From contig JBFWOF010000016.1 in assembly GCA_050250665.1 (NCBI GenBank), positions 43,476 to 107,475 of the forward strand: a stretch of 64,000 bases of DNA, written 5' to 3'. The stretch is from JADKFD01 sp050250665. GTDB lineage: Bacteria > Pseudomonadota > Gammaproteobacteria > Xanthomonadales > SZUA-5. Shown here piece by piece: positions 17,997-25,453 of the stretch. The position numbers were made by a program, and so were the translations under genes. Position 1 is the stretch's first letter. The number at the start of each line of letters is the position of its first letter. The notes beneath the pieces are model-generated. The model ran no database searches. It had not been told where the DNA came from and saw nothing but the letters and a program-made list of their open reading frames with translations.

Positions 17997-20335
17997 CACT
18001 GTGACTCCTGACTCGTTGATGGGACAACTTCGGGTGATCTCGTGGACAGCGTCATGCGCTTTAGGAGCAGTGCGTTGATGGCCACGATGACTGAGCTGCC
18101 GGACATGGACAGCGCAGCAATTTCGGGTGAAAGAACAAAGGGGTAGAGCACGCCCGCCGCCAGCGGGAACGCGAGTACGTTGTAGCCCACGGCCCACCAC
18201 AGGTTCTGGTGCATCTTTCGCAAAGTGCCGCGAGCCACGCGGATAGCGCGGAGCACGTCATAGGGGTCGCTACGCATGAGCACGACGTCGGCACTCTCAA
18301 TGGCTACGTCGGTTCCAGCGCCGATCGCAAAGCCAACGTCAGCCTGCGTCAGCGCCGGGGCATCATTGATGCCGTCTCCAACCATGCCCACTTTGTGTCC
18401 CCGACTCTGTAGCAGCACGATCTGCTCTGCCTTTTGACCTGGAAGTACATCGGCGAGAACGATGTCGATGCCGAGGTCAGCTGCCACGCGTTCCGCGGTG
18501 GGTCGGTTGTCACCGGTGATCATCGCCACCTTGACGCCGCTGGCATGCAAGGCATCAATGGTGGCCCTTGACGTCGGCCGGATCGCGTCGGCTATCGCGA
18601 TCAATCCGGCCAGTTGGCCATCTACGCCGACATAGACCACGGTTCGGCCTGCGCCTTTGAGCTTGTCGGCGGGGTCTGCAAGAGCGCCGAGCGTGATCTC
18701 TTGGGCGATCATCAGGGAAGCGTTGCCGAGCACGATCAGGTGGCCATCAACTTTGCCGGTCGCGCCCTGGCCATCGATGTTGGTAAAGGCGGCTGCCTTG
18801 GCAGTGACTGCGTCGGCGCGCTTCAGGATCGCCTGCGCCAAGGGGTGCTCCGAGTGCGCCTCCACAGCAGCAGCAAGGCTCAGGATCTGTGCTTCCTGCC
18901 AACCTGGAGCGGCTACCACGCTAATGACATCCGGTCGGCCCACAGTCAGCGTGCCGGTCTTGTCGAACACCACCACGCTGAGTTTTGCGGTCTGCTCGAT
19001 GGCATCGGCATGTTTGAACAAGATTCCTTGGCGTGCCCCAAGACCTGTGCCGATCATGATCGCCATCGGCGTCGCCAGGCCCAGTGCATCCGGGCAGGCG
19101 ATCACAAAGACGGTGATGGTCAGCGTCAACGCGAACAGCAGACTCTGACCGATCCACCAGAACCACACAGAGAAGGTCAGCATTCCAATGACGATGGCCG
19201 CCAACACCAGCCACTGCGAGGCGCGGTCGGCGAGTAGCTGCGCCGGCGCTTTCGAGTTCTGCGCTTGCTGCACCAATTGAATGATCTGCGCCAACGCGGT
19301 GTCGGTACCCACTTTGGTGGCGCGATAGGAGAAAGCCCCACTCTTGTTGATTGATCCGCCAACTACGCTGTCGTCTACGGATTTGCGGATCGGCATCGAC
19401 TCACCGGTCAACATGGACTCGTCCACTTGCGAGGCGCCGTCCACCACAATGCCGTCAACCGGAATCTTGGCGCCCGGGCGCACAACGAGCACATCGCCGA
19501 CGACGACTTCGTCCGTGGCAATCTCGAGTTCGTCCTTGCCTCGCCTGACTAGCGCCTTGGGTGGCGACAGTTGCAGCAAGGATTTCATGGCGTCGGAAGC
19601 CCCGGCGCGGGCGCGCATTTCCAGCCAATGCCCGAGCAAGACGAAGGTGAGCAGTACCGCCGATGCTTCGAAGAAGTTCGGACCCTCGAACAGAAAAGTT
19701 GCCCCGACGCTAAATCCGTAACCGGTACCAACGCTCAGCAGCACCAGCACCGCCATATCCAGTACGCCATGGCGCAACGAACGCACTGCGGCGACGTAGA
19801 AGGGCCAGCCGGGGTAGACAACAGCGCCGGTGCCGAGTAGCAATAACCAGATTTCCAAGGACAACCCAAAAGGCACCGCGGGCGGCTGCAGCAAACCCAT
19901 CGGCGACCAGATGAAGACCGGGACGGCGAACGCCAGCGCCACCAGGAAGCGGCGCCGCATGTCGTGCGCTGCCGCATGTAGGTCGTGCCCGTGGTGCATG
20001 CCGGCGTGCGCGTCCGGAGAGCCGGGCTGGTTGCCGCGGGCGTGGTCCGCAGAAGCCCGCGAATGGTCGTGCGTGTGCGCCTGACCGTCGCCATCGTCCG
20101 TTGCGTTGGCGCAGTCAAATCCGCACTGACGTATCGCCTGGGAGATCGCCGGGATCGAGGTCAGGCGCGGATTGAAGCGCACCGACATCGATCCGGCCAC
20201 GAAATTGGCGTTGACGTCCCGGATGCCCGGCAGTTTAGACACGGCCTGTTCCAATGTTCGCGCGCAGCCCCCACTGAGCATCTTGCCTATGGGCCAACGA
20301 CTCGAAACCAGCTTTTCATTCCACGGGATAGTCAT
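17996..20335 (-). CDS. P1B-type heavy-metal ATPase with CPD motif
   Basis: About 779 residues from the chosen ATG; the frame opens at 20392 but overlaps the methyltransferase gene. Order: degenerate heavy-metal-associated domain (21-75, SGGCART in place of GMTCxxC), His-rich linker (about 85-125), membrane helices, TGES (310-313), the transmembrane metal motif CPD (414-416), DKTGT (458-462), an SEHPLAQ-type motif and GDGIND. Copper exporters usually have CPC (Cu+) or CPH (CopB); CPD is rarer, so metal specificity is open, with copper the first guess from the neighbouring DUF2933 and MerR genes. It overlaps the lipoprotein gene by a base (TGATG-type junction). Confidence 0.88.
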   Translation of the reverse strand: MTIPWNEKLVSSRWPIGKMLSGGCARTLEQAVSKLPGIRDVNANFVAGSMSVRFNPRLTSIPAISQAIRQCGFDCANATDDGDGQAHTHDHSRASADHARGNQPGSPDAHAGMHHGHDLHAAAHDMRRRFLVALAFAVPVFIWSPMGLLQPPAVPFGLSLEIWLLLLGTGAVVYPGWPFYVAAVRSLRHGVLDMAVLVLLSVGTGYGFSVGATFLFEGPNFFEASAVLLTFVLLGHWLEMRARAGASDAMKSLLQLSPPKALVRRGKDELEIATDEVVVGDVLVVRPGAKIPVDGIVVDGASQVDESMLTGESMPIRKSVDDSVVGGSINKSGAFSYRATKVGTDTALAQIIQLVQQAQNSKAPAQLLADRASQWLVLAAIVIGMLTFSVWFWWIGQSLLFALTLTITVFVIACPDALGLATPMAIMIGTGLGARQGILFKHADAIEQTAKLSVVVFDKTGTLTVGRPDVISVVAAPGWQEAQILSLAAAVEAHSEHPLAQAILKRADAVTAKAAAFTNIDGQGATGKVDGHLIVLGNASLMIAQEITLGALADPADKLKGAGRTVVYVGVDGQLAGLIAIADAIRPTSRATIDALHASGVKVAMITGDNRPTAERVAADLGIDIVLADVLPGQKAEQIVLLQSRGHKVGMVGDGINDAPALTQADVGFAIGAGTDVAIESADVVLMRSDPYDVLRAIRVARGTLRKMHQNLWWAVGYNVLAFPLAAGVLYPFVLSPEIAALSMSGSSVIVAINALLLKRMTLSTRSPEVVPSTSQESQ

Positions 20336-20340
20336 GGGAG

Positions 20341-21012
20341 TCAGCGCCGCTTCGAGGAGTGCGGGAAATGCGGCTGCGGCGCTTTTGACCATCGCGGCCA
20401 GAACGCCGGGGTATTCAACTGATAGCGGCGGTAGGCCTCACCCCAACGGGCAAGGCTGTCTCGCTCCTCAGCCTTGGCCAGGCGCCCGTACGCGAACAGC
20501 AATACCGGGTACATCACCAATGTGATCAGCGTCGGCCACTGAAGTAGAAATCCAAACATGATCAGCGCGAAAGCAACGTATTGCGGATGGCGCATGCGCG
20601 CGTAAATGCCTGTAGTGGCCAATTCGCCAGCACGCTGCGCCCGATAGAGCACATTCCAGGCGATCGACAACAGATAGAAGCCGCCGCCGATGAAAACAAA
20701 ACTGAGGATGTGGAACGGGCCGAAATGAGGGTTGCCACGCCAGCCGAACATCATCTCCAGAATGTGGCCCGCATCGTGAGTCAGCCAATTCACATCTGGA
20801 AATTGGGTCGATAACCATCCGGAAAGCAAGTAGATGGTCAACGGAAATCCATACATTTCGGCGAACAACGCGACAACGAACGCAGAATACATGCCGAAAC
20901 TGCGCCAGTCGCGCGTACTGACGGGCTTGTAGAAACTGTAGGCAAAGGCCACAAACAAAGCGATGTTGAGCAGGGCAATCAGCCACAGGCCGTAGCCGGT
21001 TGAGGTATGCAT
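20341..21012 (-). CDS. PEMT/ICMT-type membrane methyltransferase, second copy
   Basis: A 223-residue membrane protein paralogous to 6139-6759. Shared landmarks are AEMYGFPLTIY (about 51-61), GIYARMRHPQYVAFAL (about 137-152) and an E-E-R...YRRYQLNTPAFWPR ending. A family in which bacterial substrates are mostly unknown. It lies between the DUF2933 gene (9 bases upstream) and the metal ATPase, which suggests membrane-lipid or quinone modification connected to metal stress; this is inference. Confidence 0.82.
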   Translation of the reverse strand: MHTSTGYGLWLIALLNIALFVAFAYSFYKPVSTRDWRSFGMYSAFVVALFAEMYGFPLTIYLLSGWLSTQFPDVNWLTHDAGHILEMMFGWRGNPHFGPFHILSFVFIGGGFYLLSIAWNVLYRAQRAGELATTGIYARMRHPQYVAFALIMFGFLLQWPTLITLVMYPVLLFAYGRLAKAEERDSLARWGEAYRRYQLNTPAFWPRWSKAPQPHFPHSSKRR

Positions 21013-21021
21013 GACCAGCTC

Positions 21022-21300
21022 CTAGTGCTGATGTGGACGGGATGAATCGGGCTTTTCGGGGGGCGGCTCGGGGTTGTTGGATCGGTCGTTCTGCGAATGA
21101 CCATGGCCGTGCCCGCCGTGCATTCCGAAATGCAGCAACGGGCACGCCAGAATCAGCAACAACCACCACGAACCGAGCAAGTGTTCCCCGTGCTCGACGA
21201 GCAGAAACACCAGAGCAATGGCGAGAAATCCAAAGAAGGCGAAACGCGCGAAAGCGGGAGGCCGCGTGCGATGGCCTTGATGCAGTGAGTGGTGGTTCAT
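21022..21300 (-). CDS. DUF2933-type small membrane protein with His-rich tail
   Basis: A 92-residue protein with two short hydrophobic segments (about 20-36 and 42-56) and the sequence CPLLHFGMHGGHGHGHSQ (about 54-71), the hallmark of DUF2933 proteins found in copper and heavy-metal clusters. The tail is rich in Pro, Asp and His. It begins 3 bases after the MerR gene stop, so it is the first structural gene of the operon. A metal-binding role is likely from composition only. Confidence 0.8.
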   Translation of the reverse strand: MNHHSLHQGHRTRPPAFARFAFFGFLAIALVFLLVEHGEHLLGSWWLLLILACPLLHFGMHGGHGHGHSQNDRSNNPEPPPEKPDSSRPHQH

Positions 21301-21303
21301 TTC

Positions 21304-21816
21304 CTACTCCAGAGGCGGCGATGAGAAATCATGCGGATGTCCATTCAGGGCAAGGAGATCGGCCTCAATCAGGTGGCAGACCTCGTCACCGCTGGGCGCC
21401 CTGTCGGGCAATTGTTCCCACTCGACCAGCGCCCGGCGCATGCGCTCCTGCATGGCGACCAGGGCTTGCAGTTGCTCGGCAACGTGTTCCACGCGACGCC
21501 GCAAGATGTCGCGCACCTCGGGGCATGGGCTGCTACCGCTCTTTGCCCGGTGCATGACTGTGGCAATTTCCTGCAGACTGAATCCGAGGCCCTGGGCCAG
21601 GCGAATGAAGCGCAGATGTCGAAGTGCGATTGCGCCAAATCGGCGATAGCCATTGGCCGTGCGCTGCGCCGGCTGCAGCAGACCAATTCGGCAGTAGTAC
21701 CGAATGACGTGGTCCGACTCGCCTGCCATCAAGGCCAGCTGTCGGATCGTATACGGCGTGCCGGAGGCCGCTGTCGTTGCCCGCGCTCGATGCACTGCTG
21801 GTCGGTTCTTGCTCAT
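21304..21816 (-). CDS. MerR-family metal-responsive regulator
   Basis: A 170-residue regulator. The winged-helix DNA-binding half begins YTIRQLALMAGESDHVIRYY (22-41) and continues NGYRRFG and LRHLRFIRLAQGLGFS. A long dimerisation helix follows. Candidate metal ligands are Cys98 (SPCPEVRDIL) and Cys147 (DEVCHLIEADL), placed like the cysteines of ZntR/PbrR/CueR-type members. It is the first gene of the operon running to 9360 and lies just behind its own MerR-type promoter (21825-21855), so it likely controls the whole operon. Confidence 0.88.
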   Translation of the reverse strand: MSKNRPAVHRARATTAASGTPYTIRQLALMAGESDHVIRYYCRIGLLQPAQRTANGYRRFGAIALRHLRFIRLAQGLGFSLQEIATVMHRAKSGSSPCPEVRDILRRRVEHVAEQLQALVAMQERMRRALVEWEQLPDRAPSGDEVCHLIEADLLALNGHPHDFSSPPLE

Positions 21817-21824
21817 GGGCTGTT

Positions 21825-21855
21825 ACCCTAATCCTGAGTGTCACGCACAGGTCAA
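21825..21855 (-). promoter_or_regulatory. MerR-type promoter/operator in front of the metal operon
   Basis: On the minus strand a -35 TTGACC (21855-21850) is followed by a 19-base spacer (21849-21831) and a -10 TAGGGT (21830-21825). The spacer is an imperfect dyad with outer arms CCTG and CAGG. A 19-base spacer covered by a dyad is the hallmark of MerR-family activated promoters. The -35 overlaps the stop codon of the DUF1269 gene. Confidence 0.75.
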
Positions 21856-22367
21856 GCGGGTTTTATCGAGAGCGCTTCCTGCAACCGCTGCTCGACATCG
21901 GCTGGCAATGAGGTTCGCAATACCCGCCCTCCAGTGCCCTGGAGTTCATGGATGATCTTGTCGACAGTCAATGACCGTGCCAGTACGAAGAGCGCCGAAC
22001 AGCACGGCTCGACGTCATCGCTGAGACTGCGAATGAAATCATCATCAATCCCATAGTCGTGACCGGCTGCCGACAAGGCGCCGACTCCAGCACCGATGGC
22101 GCCACCCGCCGCGACTCCAACCGGACCCGCAAAAAGCATTCCGATCAGTACTCCCCAGAAAGCACCGCTCCAGGCACCTGCCGAGACCAGATTGACGGAT
22201 TGCTGGAGGAACAGTTTTCCATCGGCGTTTCGGCGCACGATGACGGCGTCGTGCAGGTCAATCAGATATTCCTTTTGCAGATCTTGCAGGCGATTGAGCA
22301 CCTGCCCGGCAGCGTTCTCCTGGTGCTTGTAAATCACGGCGATCAAGGTTTTCACTGGATGCTCCAA
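21852..22367 (-). CDS. DUF1269-family protein
   Basis: A 171-residue protein. The N-terminal half (KTLIAVIYKHQENAAGQVL ...) and the central hydrophobic glycine-rich stretch (about 62-97, GVLIGMLFAGPVGVAAGGAIGAGVGAL) match DUF1269 membrane-associated proteins. The end SALFVLARSLTVDKIIHEL is also typical. Function unknown; the family is common in stress islands. It is separate from the operon behind it, since the MerR promoter begins at its stop codon. Confidence 0.8.
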   Translation of the reverse strand: MEHPVKTLIAVIYKHQENAAGQVLNRLQDLQKEYLIDLHDAVIVRRNADGKLFLQQSVNLVSAGAWSGAFWGVLIGMLFAGPVGVAAGGAIGAGVGALSAAGHDYGIDDDFIRSLSDDVEPCCSALFVLARSLTVDKIIHELQGTGGRVLRTSLPADVEQRLQEALSIKPA

Positions 22368-22569
22368 TAGGATCAGGGGTGTCGATCACGGTCTACCGCC
22401 ACGCCCAGAGGCGTGCGGCGCATCGGCGCAAAAGGGGGAAGTGGAGGCGACCGGCCGTAAGGGCTCGCGGACTTGTCTGCGAAGTCGAAGAGTGCAGTTG
22501 CGGCCGCATGACAACACCCCGCAGTCGCCGACCTATAGGTGATCGGCAGCGGTCGTCGCCAGCGAGAGC

Positions 22570-22959
22570 TTAGATCAGCAGGATCGGGGCAGGATGCCCT
22601 GTAGGTCCGTGGTGGACCGCGGTTCGAGTGGTCGGCGCAAAAGCCCTTTCAGAGGCTGCCATACAGGCCAACGTGACGACGCTGCTTGGGACCAAGGCGG
22701 GAACGAATGGCAGCTTGGCCAGTCCCGAAACCTGGTCAGATTGTGGTTCACCACAATGTTTGGAGCAGGTAGCCCGGTCGGTGACACTCTCACATGATTT
22801 TCCATGATGCGCATGGGCTTCGGCGCTCACCGCTGGGGTGATCGCTCCAGAACAATGTGCGCCATGCAGGGCCATGGCAAACTGCGACCACAACAAGCTC
22901 AGCACGATCAAGAGAATCACGATCGGGTGGCGTTGCGATTGACGTCGGAGCTTGCTCAT
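22570..22959 (-). CDS. CopL-like exported Cys/His-rich protein
   Basis: About 129 residues from the start MSKLRRQSQRH; the open frame extends to 23013 but that would cover the palindromic operator. A signal-like hydrophobic stretch (about 12-30, IVILLIVLSLLWSQFAMALHG) is followed by AHCSGAI, HAHHGKSCESV and ATCSKHCGEP, several possible copper ligands. Size and composition resemble CopL/DUF2946-type exported metal-binding proteins. No strong ribosome-binding site is seen at this start. Confidence 0.6.
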   Translation of the reverse strand: MSKLRRQSQRHPIVILLIVLSLLWSQFAMALHGAHCSGAITPAVSAEAHAHHGKSCESVTDRATCSKHCGEPQSDQVSGLAKLPFVPALVPSSVVTLACMAASERAFAPTTRTAVHHGPTGHPAPILLI

Positions 22960-22993
22960 GGAGACAGATTTTCCCCTTATTTCGATCAGCGCT

Positions 22994-23011
22994 GTTTGAC
23001 CTGGGTCAAAC
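22994..23011. promoter_or_regulatory. 18-bp perfect palindrome upstream of the CopL-like gene
   Basis: GTTTGACC-TG-GGTCAAAC is a perfect inverted repeat about 35 bases before the CopL-like start. It contains TTGACC on both strands, which could serve as a -35 element, so a regulator bound here would directly control the promoter. A metal-responsive regulator is the natural guess from the gene behind it. Confidence 0.6.
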
Positions 23012-23227
23012 AAGATCGGCGTAGGACACGAGCATTTCGTGCCAGCATGTTGCCTTGTGGTGAATTGCCCAAAGCCAGCAACGGCGGCGACCGGTCACGC
23101 CCTAGCGAAATCATCGGTCACGATGCGGCGAAATTCGCAACCAGACCGTCTCTAACGATGATGATGACATCCCTTTTTAGGTCGGCCCTTTGCGGTTCCA
23201 ATTCAACCAACGGGGTGGAGGCTCCTA

Positions 23228-23263
23228 CAAGAGCGTAAGCTGCCGGTTGATGTACGCAACTTG
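23228..23263. other. imperfect inverted repeat, candidate oriT hairpin
   Basis: Arms CAAG-a-GCGTA and TACGC-aa-CTTG are separated by 15 bases, about 450 bases upstream of the relaxase start. MobV relaxases nick beside a hairpin upstream of mob. No nick consensus was recognised, so the assignment is weak. Confidence 0.35.
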
Positions 23264-23305
23264 ACATAATGAAACTTAGGCGCAGTCAAGGATTCTCTGC
23301 CCGCG

Positions 23306-23423
23306 GGCCAATGGTTGGCCATCTTTGGCCAACCATTGGCCAACGCATCGAGTTTTTCACATGAAATTGGGTTTCCAATGGCCAACCATTGGCCAACCAT
23401 TGGCCAATGCATCGAGTTTTCAC
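23306..23423. repeat. GGCCAA-type inverted and tandem repeat array
   Basis: A 16-bp perfect inverted repeat (23306-23321 with 23326-23341, spacer TCTT) is followed by two exact 11-bp tandem copies of TGGCCAACCAT (23379-23400) plus a partial third (23401-23407). GCATCGAGTTTTTCAC at 23345-23360 recurs as GCATCGAGTTTTCAC at 23409-23423. Such arrays act as iterons or relaxosome sites on plasmids. The surrounding gap 23014-23718 holds no convincing gene. Confidence 0.85.
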
Positions 23424-23718
23424 GACTAACGACACAATCATTCGATTGTAACGCCCGCGTTCTGCGGATTTCCGATTCAGCGGGAGCACGAAATCGGGCT
23501 GGAGACCTTTGCCGGGTTGAAGTCGAAGAAGAATCTCCGAAGCCAGCGCTAGCCATCGCACTCGAATCGCTCTGAACGAAGCGCCTTCTGACGGCCCGCA
23601 GGGCGCGATAGCGAGTAGAAGGCGCGTAGTGAGTACTGGCTTTCAGAAATTGAGCTATGCCGTGCCCCCCTCTTCGCGTACACTTTGCCCACCTTCTCCC
23701 CCAGTTTGCAACCACCAA

Positions 23719-24945
23719 ATGGCCCGATTTGCAGTTCTCCGCGTCACGAAACTCAAGAAATTTGGCAACATCAGTGGATCGAGCAAACATGGATTTCGAG
23801 AACGCGAGACTCACAATGCCGACCCGACAAAACTTGCCGACAATCGAATTCTTTGTGGGCCTTCGACATCGAGGGGTGTCCGTGCGGCAATTGATCGTTC
23901 CCTGCAGGTCGTTACCCACAGGAGCCCAAAAGATCCAGTGTTGTGTCTTGAGTACCTGATCTCGTACTCGCCCGAAGCTCTGGCGGGCGCTGCACCTGCG
24001 GAATACTTCGCCGACTCCCTCAAATGGCTGCAAGATCGTCATGGCAAAGAGAATATCGTCTCGGCCATCGTTCATCACGACGAAACAACGCCCCATCTTG
24101 CCGCTTATGCTGTACCGATCGAGCGCCGCGGCGGACGGGAGCGCAAACGGAATGTCGCCGACGGCCGAAACCCGGATGGTTCACAGCGACGGAAAACGAT
24201 CACAAGCACTGTTGGTGCCGAGGTCTGGCTGAGTGCGGCTGCGTATGTCGGCAGTCGCCCGAAGTTGCGAAAGCTGCAGACAGATTTTGCAAAAGAAGTC
24301 GGAGCAAAATTTGGCTTGGAGCGCGGCGTAGAGCGGTCGGGGGCACGTCACATCACGATCAAGCAGTTCTATGCGTTTTTGAACGGTGAGGTTCCTGATC
24401 TGCTGGCGCCCGAGGTCGCCAAGCTGGCCAAAGCCGCGGCATCGGAAGCAACGCGGCAGAAAGCAGCGGCAGAAGCGGCGCGCAAGAGAACGGCGCTGCT
24501 GGAAAAGCAACTGACAAACCTGCGAGCGCGCCTTGACGAGCAAACACGTGATGCGACAGAGCAGTTAGCCGAGCAGCAGCGGCTGTCCGCTGAAGCCCTG
24601 CGGCAGCAAGCAACGGTTGTAGAGAAGCTCCGAGGTCAACTCGTGGAACTCAAAAACTGGATTTCAACGCAGCTTGGGACAATTTGGACTGCTTTGTTCA
24701 ACGGCGGGGTTCCGGCAGTTCGGGAATTGATCTTGCGATCCGACGAAGAATCGCCGCTCGAGCTTGTTCCGATTCCAGAAAATCGCGTCGATGTGCGAGA
24801 AATGGCGACAGGCGAATGGCGTGCGGCTGTGCTTGACGACAGGGATGTCGAAGTCTGGTCTGAAGTGTATTCAGATGAGGACGAAGCCTACGCTGGCGCC
24901 GATGCGTGGATTCGGCACGCAGATGCGCCAGCCCCTGGCATGTAG
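23719..24945 (+). CDS. mobV: MobV-family relaxase (Mob/Pre)
   Basis: A 408-residue plasmid mobilisation relaxase from the start MARFAVLRVTKLKKFGNI, the standard MobV opening. HGFRERETHNADP (about 25-37) matches motif I, and HHDETTPHLAAYAVPI (about 116-131) matches the HxDExTPH metal-binding motif, although the His after TPH is replaced by LAA. The C-terminal half has a long Ala/Glu/Arg coiled coil (about 230-320) ahead of an acidic tail. It would nick one strand at oriT and stay bound at the 5' end during transfer. No other transfer genes are nearby, so the element is at most mobilisable. Confidence 0.9.
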   Translation: MARFAVLRVTKLKKFGNISGSSKHGFRERETHNADPTKLADNRILCGPSTSRGVRAAIDRSLQVVTHRSPKDPVLCLEYLISYSPEALAGAAPAEYFADSLKWLQDRHGKENIVSAIVHHDETTPHLAAYAVPIERRGGRERKRNVADGRNPDGSQRRKTITSTVGAEVWLSAAAYVGSRPKLRKLQTDFAKEVGAKFGLERGVERSGARHITIKQFYAFLNGEVPDLLAPEVAKLAKAAASEATRQKAAAEAARKRTALLEKQLTNLRARLDEQTRDATEQLAEQQRLSAEALRQQATVVEKLRGQLVELKNWISTQLGTIWTALFNGGVPAVRELILRSDEESPLELVPIPENRVDVREMATGEWRAAVLDDRDVEVWSEVYSDEDEAYAGADAWIRHADAPAPGM

Positions 24946-25453
24946 CCAAACCACCGGAACCCGTCTCCGCGCTTAAACCTCGACACCATCGCGCATGCGC
25001 CCAAGCGACGATTGCCGCTGCTCTATCCGCTCATTGGCGGCACTATCGCAGACCATAGACACCTACCCTCCTTTGCCTATCCTTGATTCTCGCGGCGGGT
25101 GCTGGAGCAAGGTAGCGGCGGCGGAAATTGGGGTCGAGCCACAGGGCCTAAAAGCCTGTGCCATGTGCTGACTCCGATCCGTCGGGCTCAATGAGCGACC
25201 ATCGACGGAAACCATGGCAGCAACGTGCCCAGTTCGCTCTCCGGACGAAAGCCCAGGCCCTCGACTCTGTTTCCCCTGCCGGATCAAGCGCTCTTGTTCG
25301 CCTACCCGCCCCCACGTAATCTCGGCCGCGAACCGCGCGCACACCGCGCACAACCCGAGTTCGCGTGCGCTGCTGAGACTTTCGGCGCCTGAGCGACTCC
25401 TTGTTCTATTTGCTGCGACCTTGGTCGTGGCGAGATCACTCCAGAGGCATGTC
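24946..25453. other. gene-free stretch before hsdM
   Basis: No gene is supported here on either strand. It separates the relaxase from the restriction-modification locus and should contain the promoter of hsdM. The GC content is lower at 24,950-25,080 than inside the flanking genes. Confidence 0.4.

Noticed and set aside
25214..25453. 80 additional codons at the front of HsdM
   Set aside because: No homology to HsdM and no ribosome-binding site; TTG at 25454 has a good site and begins the conserved region.
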